A DNA stretch of 64,000 nucleotides from Brevundimonas poindexterae (lineage in GTDB: Bacteria > Pseudomonadota > Alphaproteobacteria > Caulobacterales > Caulobacteraceae), in contig NZ_JAIVLL010000002.1 of the NCBI RefSeq assembly GCF_020524625.1, positions 62,001 through 126,000 of the forward strand, given 5' to 3'. The notes below the pieces were generated by a model that saw only the letters and a program-made list of their open reading frames with translations, did no database searches and was not told the DNA's origin. A program made the position numbers and the translations under genes. Shown here in pieces: positions 43,184 through 50,207 of the stretch (within the stretch, counting starts at the first letter, position 1; every line of letters begins with the position of its first letter).

Positions 43184-44243
43184 TTTCCGGCTGACCCGCA
43201 GGCATCTGCTGGCATCCCCGCTGGCCCTCGCCGCCTGTGGCAGCGCCCCCTCCACCCCACCGCTCGGCCCCGTCAGTCCCCTGAAGGATCTGGCGCCCTG
43301 CCCCGTCGGCGTCTGCGGCATGTCGGGACAGTTCGACGACGCCGGCTGGCGCGACGTGGTGCTGACCCATTTCTCCCAGTTCACGCCCGAGTGGGAAATG
43401 AAGATGGAGGCGATCCTCAGGCCGGATCGCAGCCTCGACTTCACCCTCGCCGACCGGTGCGCGGACTTCGCCACCGATAGCGGCCTGCGCCTGCACGGCC
43501 ATGCCCTGATCTGGTACTCGCAAGGGGCCGAGGCTTTCGCCGGCCTCGACCGCAAGACCCTTGCCGCCGACTACGACCGCTACATCCGCGAGGTCGTCAC
43601 CCGCTATCGCGGCCGGACCGTGGGCTGGGACGTGGTCAATGAGGCGGTGGCCGAGGACGGCGACGGCCTGCGAAGCCACCACTGGTCCGAGGGGCTGGGG
43701 GACATCGACCACATCCGCCGGGCCTTCGACGTCGCACACGAGGCGGATCCCGACGCGGTCCTGTTCCTCAACGACTACAATCTGGAAAACCTGCCCCGGA
43801 AGGGCGCGACCTTCCTTGGACTGGTCGATAAGCTGTTGAAGGCTGGCACGCCGCTGGGCGGCATCGGCAGCCAGTCCCATCTGGATATCGACATCCCTGA
43901 CGGACAGATCACGGCCTTCCTGCGCGAGGCGGGAGCCTTCGGCCTGCCCGTCCATGTGTCGGAACTGGATGCCTCGCTCCGCTCCGACAGCCGCATCGAC
44001 CTCCGCAGCGCGGGCGAACGCCAGGCCCGCCAGATCGCCCGGGTCACCGAACTGGCCGAGGCCTTCATGGCCCTGCCGCCGGGCCAGCGCTATGCCTTCA
44101 CCGTCTGGGGCGCGCGCGATACCGACAGCTGGCTCCGCCGCGACGAACGCGACGACGGGCGCGACAGTCCGCTGCTGTTCGATGCCTCCGGCACCGCGAC
44201 CCCGCTCTATGACGCGGTCGCCGGGGCCCTGGCCTCAGGCTGA
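43176..44243 (+). CDS. GH10 endo-1,4-beta-xylanase lipoprotein
   Basis: 355 residues from a GTG at 43176 within fliJ. The N terminus RLTRRHLLASPLALAAC has a twin-Arg plus lipobox. The GH10 acid/base Glu is in WDVVNEAV (E156) and the nucleophile Glu in HVSELDAS (E263); HGHALIWYSQ is the substrate-binding strand. It should cut xylan in the envelope. The next gene, GH3 glucosidase, runs the other way and their 3' ends overlap by 9 bases. An enzyme of this type behind fliJ is odd and may be cotranscribed by position only. Confidence 0.93.
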   Translation: MPDFRLTRRHLLASPLALAACGSAPSTPPLGPVSPLKDLAPCPVGVCGMSGQFDDAGWRDVVLTHFSQFTPEWEMKMEAILRPDRSLDFTLADRCADFATDSGLRLHGHALIWYSQGAEAFAGLDRKTLAADYDRYIREVVTRYRGRTVGWDVVNEAVAEDGDGLRSHHWSEGLGDIDHIRRAFDVAHEADPDAVLFLNDYNLENLPRKGATFLGLVDKLLKAGTPLGGIGSQSHLDIDIPDGQITAFLREAGAFGLPVHVSELDASLRSDSRIDLRSAGERQARQIARVTELAEAFMALPPGQRYAFTVWGARDTDSWLRRDERDDGRDSPLLFDASGTATPLYDAVAGALASG

Positions 44244-46511
44244 GGCGGCGTCGCCGGCCAGCAGTTCGAACGTGCCTTCCAGGCCGCTTTCGGCATTCGG
44301 CCCGATCCAGACCGTGAACCGGCCCGGTTCGACCGTCCATGACAGCTCACGCCCGATGAACATAAGGTCGCGCCGCGTCAGGGTGAAGCGCACCCGTGCG
44401 CTCTGCCCCGGCTCCAGCCGCACGCGCTGGAAGCCCTTCAGCTGCCGGATCGGCCGGGTCACACTGGCCGCCCGGTCGTGGATGTACAGCTGCGCCAGCT
44501 CCTCGGCTGCCCGGTCGCCCCGGTTGGTAATCGTGGCCGACACCTCCAGCTCGCCGTCCCACGCCAGGGTGCCGTCGCCGACGTCCAGTCCTTCATAGAC
44601 CGGATCGCCATAGGTCAGGCCGTGGCCGAACGGCCATTCGGCGACGTTCAGCGTCTCGCGGTAGCGCGCCTTGAACTCCTCGCCGTGCTCCAGCGACAAC
44701 GGCGGCCGCCCGGTGACCTTGCGGTCATAGTGGAAGGGCGACTGGCCGGTATGGCGCGGAAAGCTGATCGGCAGGCGGCCGCTGGGCGCGTGCGCGCCGA
44801 ACAGCACATCGGCCAGGGCATGGCCGGTTTCAACGCCCAGGAACCAGCCGACGACCAGAGCCTGTGCCTGCTTCGCGGTCTCGTCCAGCACCAGGGCCCG
44901 GCCGCACTTCAGCACCAGAACCACGGGCTTGCCGACCGCCATCACCGCCGCGATCAGATCACGCTGGGGCTCGGGAATGCAGATGTCGATGCGCGACTGG
45001 GCCTCGCCCGACATGCGCTCACCCTCGCCGACCACCATGACGACGACATCGGCGCCCCGGGCTGCTTCGACCGCCGCCTCGATCCCGCCCTCCAGCGGGG
45101 CTTCGGCCTCGGAGCCCCGCACGACCGTCAGGTTCGCAGGGTCGTCCATGGCGGCGCGGAAGCCTTCGTCGACCGGCACCGCATAAGCCGGGTCCCCGAA
45201 CAGCACCCACGGCCCGTTCAGATGGTCGCGGCCCTCGGCGAAGGGACCGATCAGGGCGATCTTGCGGTCGCGCCGGAGCGGCAGCACCCCGCCCTCATTC
45301 TTCAGCATCACGATCGACTTGCGACCGGCCTCGCGCGCCAGGTCCCGATAGCGGGGCTGGTCATTGGCCTCGACCCGCTCGGGCGACAGCCGTCCGTAGG
45401 GATCGTCGAACAGGCCCAGCTGCGCCTTGAGTGTCAGCACCCGGCGCACCGCCACATCGACGTCGGCCTCGGCGATCACGCCCGAGCGCACCAAGTCCGG
45501 CAGATGCTCGGCATAGAGGTTGCTGCTCATGCTCATGTCGACGCCGCCCTGGAAGGCCAGCCGCGCCGCGTCGCGCTCGTCCTCGGCCAGGCCGTGGGCG
45601 ATCAGCTCGAAGTCACCGGTGTAGTCCGAGACGACAAAGCCCTCGAAGCCCCACTCGCTCCGCAGCACATCCTTCATCAGCCAGGCATTGGCGTGGGCCG
45701 GAACCCCGGCCACATCATTGAAGGCCGCCATGGTCGAAAGGGCGCCGGCCTCGAAGGCCGCCTGGAACGGCGGGAAGTGGATTTCGCGGAGCGTGCGCTC
45801 GGAAACATCAACGCTGTTGTAGTCGAGGCCGCCTGTTCCGGCGCCATAGCCCGCCAGATGCTTGGGCGTGGCCAGCATGGCGCCGGCATCCGCCAGACCC
45901 CTGTCCCCCTGGAATCCCTCTACCCGGGCGACCGCGAGGGTGCAGCCCAGCAGCACATCCTCGCCACCACCCTCGACGCCCCGGCCCCAGCGGGCGTCGC
46001 GCGAGATGTCGACCATTGGCGCGAAATTCCAGGCGATCCCGGTGGCGGTCGCCTCTTCCGCAGCGGCCCGGGCCGTCCGACGGGCGAGATCGGCGTCAAA
46101 GGCGGCGGCTTCGGCCAGCGGCACGGGGAAGATGGTGCGGAAGCCATGGATGACGTCGGCGGCGAGCAGCAGGGGGATCCCCAGACGGGACTCCTCGACC
46201 GCCACGGTCTGCATGCGGCGGTGCCAGTCGGCCGAGTCGCCATTGAACACCGCGCCGAGACGGCCCTCGCGCACAGCCTGGGCCTGTTCCTCGATCGACC
46301 CGGGCACGGCGGCGGGGTTGGCGGCATTGGCCGGAGCCGGTGCCAGCGCCGCCGGCATGATGGTCAGCTGCCCGGCCTTTTCCTCCAGCGTCATGGCCGA
46401 GATCAGGCTCTCGATCCGCTCCGCATGGGGCGCCGCCTTGCCTGCCGTTCCGGGCCGGGTCGCTTCCGACGACAGGCGGGCTTCGGACGTGCGGGAGGCG
46501 GGAAATGACAT
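44235..46511 (-). CDS. GH3 beta-glucosidase / beta-xylosidase family
   Basis: 758 residues, no signal peptide seen (SFPASRTSEARLSSEATRP), so probably cytoplasmic or exported by an unusual route. GH3 N-domain: RLGIPLLLAADVIHGFRTIFPVPL, nucleophile Asp in GFVVSDYTG (D296), KHLAGYGAGTGGLDYN; C-terminal domain: SIVMLKNEGGVLPLRR, ADVVVMVVGEGERMSGEAQSR, fibronectin III end (ELEVSATITNRGDRAAEELAQLYI). It would release glucose or xylose from short oligosaccharides. A LacI-type operator lies 16 bases before its start. Confidence 0.92.
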   Translation of the reverse strand: MSFPASRTSEARLSSEATRPGTAGKAAPHAERIESLISAMTLEEKAGQLTIMPAALAPAPANAANPAAVPGSIEEQAQAVREGRLGAVFNGDSADWHRRMQTVAVEESRLGIPLLLAADVIHGFRTIFPVPLAEAAAFDADLARRTARAAAEEATATGIAWNFAPMVDISRDARWGRGVEGGGEDVLLGCTLAVARVEGFQGDRGLADAGAMLATPKHLAGYGAGTGGLDYNSVDVSERTLREIHFPPFQAAFEAGALSTMAAFNDVAGVPAHANAWLMKDVLRSEWGFEGFVVSDYTGDFELIAHGLAEDERDAARLAFQGGVDMSMSSNLYAEHLPDLVRSGVIAEADVDVAVRRVLTLKAQLGLFDDPYGRLSPERVEANDQPRYRDLAREAGRKSIVMLKNEGGVLPLRRDRKIALIGPFAEGRDHLNGPWVLFGDPAYAVPVDEGFRAAMDDPANLTVVRGSEAEAPLEGGIEAAVEAARGADVVVMVVGEGERMSGEAQSRIDICIPEPQRDLIAAVMAVGKPVVLVLKCGRALVLDETAKQAQALVVGWFLGVETGHALADVLFGAHAPSGRLPISFPRHTGQSPFHYDRKVTGRPPLSLEHGEEFKARYRETLNVAEWPFGHGLTYGDPVYEGLDVGDGTLAWDGELEVSATITNRGDRAAEELAQLYIHDRAASVTRPIRQLKGFQRVRLEPGQSARVRFTLTRRDLMFIGRELSWTVEPGRFTVWIGPNAESGLEGTFELLAGDAASA

Positions 46512-46526
46512 CAGGCAGGCACTCGC

Positions 46527-46542
46527 GTGTAATCGGTTACAC
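46527..46542. promoter_or_regulatory. LacI-family operator-like palindrome
   Basis: GTGTAATCGGTTACAC: arms GTGTAA and TTACAC around TCGG. The form TGTAA-x4-TTACA is common for LacI/GalR-type regulators of sugar-utilisation genes in alphaproteobacteria. It starts 16 bases upstream of the GH3 gene. No LacI gene is visible in the window. Confidence 0.6.
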
Positions 46543-46628
46543 CGTCATAGCCGAGACCGTTCCGCACGGGAACCTCAACCACGACCCGCTCTGGGGAAAA
46601 GGCACAACCCGCCTGTCGCGTGCCGGCC

Positions 46629-46653
46629 TTGCGTCCATCTACTTTGTATATTA
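46629..46653 (+). promoter_or_regulatory. Candidate promoter for the DUF2141 gene
   Basis: TTGCGTC at 46629-46635 and GTATATTA at 46646-46653 resemble the Caulobacter housekeeping pattern (TTGACGS, 10-14 spacer, GCTANAWC). It lies 35 bases before the start at 46688, which has CCGGAG upstream. Confidence 0.4.
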
Positions 46654-46687
46654 AAGTGCTTGGCGAGTTACCCAACCGGAGATTTCC

Positions 46688-47128
46688 ATGCGCCTGCCCC
46701 TCTTGTCCTCCCTCGCGGTCGCGGCCGCCTGCCTGGCCCTGCCGGCCACCGCCCTTGCCCAGTCCGCCGATGTGCGCGTCACCCTGACCGGTGTCGAGGC
46801 CCGCGGCGGTCATATGCTGGCGACCCTGTCCAGCCAGCAGACCTTCATGGTCGCCCACGGCGAGTACACCGCCAAAACCGAAGTGAACGAGGCCGGAGAG
46901 GTCTATCTGGTCTTCACCGACGTCGCGCCGGGGACCTACGCCCTGATGGTCATGCATGACGCCAACGACAATGAGCAGTTCGATATGAGCCCGTCCGGCA
47001 TGCCGGCCGAAGGTTTCGCCTTCTCCAGCGGCGGCACCCCCATCATGGGGATTCCCAGCTTCGACGCCCTGAAGTTCACGGTGGGGTCGGAGGACATCCT
47101 GATGACCGAGGCCATGACCTACTTCTGA
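46688..47128 (+). CDS. DUF2141 family exported protein
   Basis: 146 residues with a signal peptide (RLPLLSSLAVAAACLALPATALAQ). The mature protein is strand-rich with VFTDVAPGTYALMVMHDANDNEQFDMSPSGMPAEGFAFS, the DUF2141 signature (DxNxNxxxD turn) found in small periplasmic proteins of unknown function. Followed by an intrinsic terminator shared with ctrA. Confidence 0.92.
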   Translation: MRLPLLSSLAVAAACLALPATALAQSADVRVTLTGVEARGGHMLATLSSQQTFMVAHGEYTAKTEVNEAGEVYLVFTDVAPGTYALMVMHDANDNEQFDMSPSGMPAEGFAFSSGGTPIMGIPSFDALKFTVGSEDILMTEAMTYF

Positions 47129-47148
47129 TCGGCCCGGCCCGGAATGAC

Positions 47149-47184
47149 AAAGGCCCGCCCCGGGAAACCGGAGCGGGCCTTTTT
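47149..47184. terminator. Bidirectional intrinsic terminator between DUF2141 and ctrA
   Basis: AAAGGCCCGC (47149-47158) and GCGGGCCTTT (47173-47182) with a short internal loop that itself contains CCGG/CCGG, followed by TTTTT; the minus strand likewise ends AAAGG...TTT. It would stop both convergent genes. Confidence 0.88.
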
Positions 47185-47204
47185 GCTGTCTTGTCAGGCG
47201 AGGA

Positions 47205-47912
47205 TCAGGCCGCGGCGCTGACCGAGCCCGAGCCTTCCTGCGGATCGCGCAGCACATAGCCACGGCCCCAGACGGTTTCGATGTAGTGCTTGCCGCCCGC
47301 AGCCGTCGCCAGCTTCTTGCGCAGCTTGCAGATGAAGACGTCGATGATCTTCAGCTCGGGTTCGTCCATGCCGCCGTACAGGTGGTTCAGGAACATTTCC
47401 TTGGTCAGGGTCGTGCCCTTGCGGAGCGAGAGCAGCTCCAGCATCTGGTATTCCTTGCCGGTCAGGTGCACGCGGTGCCCGTCGACCTCGACCGTCTTGG
47501 CGTCCAGGTTCACGGCGATCTCGCCGGTGTGGATGATGGCCTGGGCGTGACCCTTGGAGCGACGCACCACGGCGTGCACCCGGGCGACCAGTTCGTCCTT
47601 GTGGAAGGGCTTGGTCATATAGTCGTCGGCGCCGCCGCCGAACGTCTTGACCTTGGTTTCGATCTCGCTGGTGCCCGACAGGATCATGACCGGGGTGTTG
47701 ACCTTGCCCACGCGCAGCTGACGCAGAACCTCGATGCCGTTCATGTCGGGCAGGTTGAGGTCCAGAAGGATCAGGTCGTAGTCATAGATCTTGCCCAGAT
47801 CGATGCCTTCCTCACCGAGATCGGTGGTGTAGACATTGAAGCCTTCGGACTTGAGCATCAGCTCGATGCTCTGGGCCGTGGCGTGATCGTCTTCAATCAA
47901 CAGGACGCGCAT
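47205..47912 (-). CDS. ctrA: Cell-cycle master response regulator CtrA
   Basis: 235 residues from the ATG at 47912. Receiver with phospho-Asp D51 ([13 protein letters not shown]), then an OmpR-type winged helix ([53 protein letters not shown]). This sequence is close to Caulobacter CtrA throughout. The C terminus ends SVSAAA, matching the two-Ala end needed for ClpXP proteolysis. Its upstream region carries TTAA half-sites and GANTC sites. It activates flagellar and division genes and silences the origin; the phosphate comes through ChpT, encoded at 61945-62640. Confidence 0.97.
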   Translation of the reverse strand: MRVLLIEDDHATAQSIELMLKSEGFNVYTTDLGEEGIDLGKIYDYDLILLDLNLPDMNGIEVLRQLRVGKVNTPVMILSGTSEIETKVKTFGGGADDYMTKPFHKDELVARVHAVVRRSKGHAQAIIHTGEIAVNLDAKTVEVDGHRVHLTGKEYQMLELLSLRKGTTLTKEMFLNHLYGGMDEPELKIIDVFICKLRKKLATAAGGKHYIETVWGRGYVLRDPQEGSGSVSAAA

Positions 47913-47976
47913 GATTGCCCTCCGCGGCAAAGCTTGACTGTGGTCCTGTCGCAGCACGCACAGGTAACCTTGTTCC

Positions 47977-48014
47977 GACGTTAACGGTCCAAAACCTTAA
48001 GAACAGTTAACGTC
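47977..48014 (-). promoter_or_regulatory. TTAA-rich inverted repeat upstream of ctrA
   Basis: GACGTTAAC (47977-47985) and GTTAACGTC (48006-48014) are exact inverted copies with a further TTAA at 47997-48000 between them; the last two TTAA are six bases apart, near the TTAA-N7-TTAA CtrA consensus. This fits an autoregulated CtrA promoter 65-100 bases upstream of the start. Confidence 0.6.
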
Positions 48015-48022
48015 ACCCCCCA

Positions 48023-48071
48023 AAGCCTGATCCGGAAAAGTGTGAAGCGGTTTTCCGGTCGGATCAGGCTT
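48023..48071. repeat. Palindromic repeat in the ctrA upstream region
   Basis: AAGCCTGATCCGGAAAA (48023-48039) and TTTTCCGG, TC, GGATCAGGCTT (48051-48071) form a long stem with a short bulge and an 11-base loop. Similar GATCCGGAAAAGTGTGAAGC elements are common between genes in alphaproteobacteria. Confidence 0.75.
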
Positions 48072-48090
48072 CAGGAGAAACCCGGCCCTT

Positions 48091-48193
48091 GATTCACGGT
48101 GTCGGAGACCGCTTGCGCGCTCCCCTCGACCGATCAAGGGCTAGAGGCGAATCGTAGGCTGATTTGCGAATCGGCGTCGAGAGTCCGCGAGTC
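48091..48193. promoter_or_regulatory. Cluster of five GANTC sites upstream of ctrA
   Basis: GATTC at 48091-48095, GAATC at about 48149-48153 and 48168-48172, GAGTC at 48181-48185 and 48189-48193. CcrM methylates GANTC, and in Caulobacter the ctrA P1 promoter is controlled by such a site. This region, 180-280 bases upstream of ctrA and beyond the palindromic repeat, could hold the equivalent; the divergent gene at 48390 is also within reach. Confidence 0.55.
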
Positions 48194-48389
48194 AAGCGCG
48201 TGAAATTTTTGCGGGAGCCCCCGCCTGGTCCGCCTGGCCGGGCCGACATGCCCGCGAAATCGCGGGCCGGCACCGTCGGTCGCAGCGGCCCCTGCGACCC
48301 AATCTGACGTATGTTAGGTATTATTTCCTATCTCGACCGGGCGCGGCCTCATCCTTCCGGTCTGAACCCCTGAGAGAAAGGAAAGGGCC

Positions 48390-48746
48390 ATGAGCCAGAC
48401 CTACCGCGTTCCCGTGACCGAAGCCGACCGTATCCGTGCAGGGCTGGCCCTTCATCTGATTGCGGCCTGCACCGGCGTCAGTGCCGAGCAGATGCGCGGA
48501 CCGGACCGCCTCAACCCCCGCGCCTGCCGCGCCCGATGGCTGGCGCTATACCTCGCCTATGTCGCCTATGGCTGGCCGCTGGAGCGGGTCGGTCACGCCT
48601 TCGGCGTCAACCGGGCCACGGTATCCAGCGCCTGCCGCTGGGCGGAGGACGCCCGCGACCGCCCCGCCCTCGACACTCTGCTCGACCGGCTGGAGGCCTT
48701 CGCCCAAGGCCTGCTGGGCGACGCCCCCGTGGCCCTGCCCCGATGA
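48390..48746 (+). CDS. DnaA domain IV-like DNA-binding protein
   Basis: 118 residues. ARWLALYLAYVAYGWPLERVGHAFGVNRATVSSACR follows the pattern of the DnaA C-terminal helix-turn-helix, which reads 'AR-x-x-ALYL...SLxxIGxxFG-RDHTTVxHA', but without the ATPase domain. It would bind DNA. GGAAAGG lies upstream of the ATG. Divergent from ctrA across 477 bases and overlapping the DUF6456-like gene by four bases; it may be a cell-cycle or replication factor, but the role is not known. Confidence 0.75.
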   Translation: MSQTYRVPVTEADRIRAGLALHLIAACTGVSAEQMRGPDRLNPRACRARWLALYLAYVAYGWPLERVGHAFGVNRATVSSACRWAEDARDRPALDTLLDRLEAFAQGLLGDAPVALPR

Positions 48747-49471
48747 GCGGTACGGTCGACAGCGCCCGTCTGGCGCGGGCCCGGCGCCTCCTGGCCGACA
48801 AGGCGGCGTGGATCGAGCAGCAGCCCACTGGCTCCTACGCCATGCGTCTCGTCCCCGACCGGCGATCGCGCGTGGTGATGCGGCTCACCGAGGCCGAGTT
48901 CGTGGCGCTGACCCACAGCCCCGGATTGGCGGTTCGTACCGGGGGCGGCTGGCAGGTCCGGCGCGCCGTGCGACCCGACACGTCGGGCACACCCGGCGGT
49001 GCACCGGGCCGGATCGAGGCGCTGGAGCCCCGGCTGCTGCCCGACGGCACCCGGCTTCCCGTGCGGGTCAATCAGGGCGACAGCGCCATCGCCTGGCTGG
49101 CCCGGCGCCGCGATGCGGCCGGCCGGCCCTGGCTGAGCCCTCAGGAGGTGGCCGCAGGTCTCCGCCTGACCCGCGATGCGGAACTGGCCCTCAAGGGACC
49201 CTCGCTGACCCAGCGCTGGGATGCCCTGCCCCGGTCGGGCGGTGGTACGGCCGCCCGGGTCGAGCCGGGTCACGCCGCCCTGGCCGCCGGTCGCCGCGTC
49301 GCCGCAGCGCTCGAAGCGGCCGGCCCGCGCCTGTCGCCCATGCTGGACGCCGTCTGTATCCGGGGATCGGCGCTTCAGGCCGCCGAGGGCCAGCTGGGTC
49401 TCCGGCGCAGACAGGGCAAGACGGTGCTGAAGCAGGCGCTGCAGGCCCTGGTCGATCACTATGCCGGGTGA
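48743..49471 (+). CDS. DUF6456-like protein
   Basis: 242 residues starting at the ATGA overlap with the previous gene. The C-terminal half NQGDSAIAWLARRRDAAGRPWLSPQEVAAGLRLTRDAELALKGPSLTQRWD and LSPMLDAVCIRGSALQAAEGQLGLRRRQGKTVLKQALQALVDHY matches the DUF6456 type, a helical domain of unknown role often found near replication genes. Length and coupling to a DnaA-like HTH suggest the two act together. Confidence 0.75.
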   Translation: MSGTVDSARLARARRLLADKAAWIEQQPTGSYAMRLVPDRRSRVVMRLTEAEFVALTHSPGLAVRTGGGWQVRRAVRPDTSGTPGGAPGRIEALEPRLLPDGTRLPVRVNQGDSAIAWLARRRDAAGRPWLSPQEVAAGLRLTRDAELALKGPSLTQRWDALPRSGGGTAARVEPGHAALAAGRRVAAALEAAGPRLSPMLDAVCIRGSALQAAEGQLGLRRRQGKTVLKQALQALVDHYAG

Positions 49472-49488
49472 CCGGCAGGGTGTCGTTC

Positions 49489-49524
49489 CAGACTATTCAG
49501 ACGGTTCAGACCATTCAGACTGTA
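49489..49524. repeat. Four-unit 9-bp tandem repeat between convergent genes
   Basis: CAGACTATT, CAGACGGTT, CAGACCATT, CAGACTGTA at exact 9-base spacing from 49489, followed at 49534-49541 by CGTCTGAA, which is inverse to the CAGAC core. It lies between the convergent DUF6456-like and sufE genes. Confidence 0.8.
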
Positions 49525-49566
49525 GTTTTTCACCGTCTGAATTCGCCGAACCGCCAAGACACGGGT

Positions 49567-50004
49567 TCAACCGGCGGGCGCCAGCGCCGCCTCGCGGATC
49601 CGGCCGACCATCTGGTTCAGGCCATTAGCGCGCTGGCGGGTCAGGGCCTGCGGCAGGCCCAGCGCGTCGAGCGCCGCGCGCGCGTCAAAGTCGAGGATCT
49701 CGGCCCGCGTCCGCCCGGAATAGAGGCTGAGCAGCAGGGCAATATTGCCCTTGGAGATGGCGCTGTCGGAATCGGCCCGAAACCACAGGCGCTCGCCCCC
49801 GTCCTCGACCGCCAGCCAGACGCGCGCCGCGCAGCCCGGCACCAGATTGGCCTCCAGCCGATCCGCATCGGGCAGCGGATCCAGCCCCTGCCCCAGTTCG
49901 ATCACATAGGCGAGGCGCTGCTCCCAGTCGCCGAGCAGGTCAAAGGAGTCCTTGAGATCGGCGAGGACTTCGTCGAGTGATTCGGTGGGAACGGGCGGCG
50001 ACAT
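49567..50004 (-). CDS. sufE: SufE-type sulfur acceptor protein
   Basis: 145 residues from the ATG at 50004. The catalytic Cys is in NLVPGCAARVWL (C58), with RADSDSAISKGNIALLLSLYSGRT and LPQALTRQRANGLNQMVGRI, the SufE order. It takes sulfur from a SufS-type cysteine desulfurase for iron-sulfur cluster assembly. Divergent from the DivJ-like kinase; a palindrome with TTAA ends lies between them at 50051. Confidence 0.95.
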   Translation of the reverse strand: MSPPVPTESLDEVLADLKDSFDLLGDWEQRLAYVIELGQGLDPLPDADRLEANLVPGCAARVWLAVEDGGERLWFRADSDSAISKGNIALLLSLYSGRTRAEILDFDARAALDALGLPQALTRQRANGLNQMVGRIREAALAPAG

Positions 50005-50050
50005 GGCTCTGGAATAGGTCTGTCCACCCCTCATCGCAATCAGGGGCTGT

Positions 50051-50067
50051 CCGTTAATCGTTAACGG
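50051..50067. promoter_or_regulatory. TTAA-ended palindrome between sufE and the DivJ-like kinase
   Basis: CCGTTAA, TCG, TTAACGG: perfect 7-base arms around three bases. The two TTAA half-sites are closer than CtrA's usual seven-base spacing, so the binder is uncertain. It lies 47 bases upstream of sufE and 141 upstream of the kinase. Confidence 0.45.
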
Positions 50068-50207
50068 ATCGTTGTTCCCCAGAATTCGACGCCCGTCCCC
50101 GGTCCGGCAATCCCCTGAGACGGGAGCGTCCTCGCAGCGACTCGCGCCGCCCGGTAGGCTGGAGGTGCCGGACCCCGGCCTGTTCTGTTCACCCTGTCGG
50201 ACCTCCC

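Noticed and set aside
49489..49524. CRISPR-like array
   Set aside because: Nine-base units with no spacers and only four copies; no cas genes nearby.
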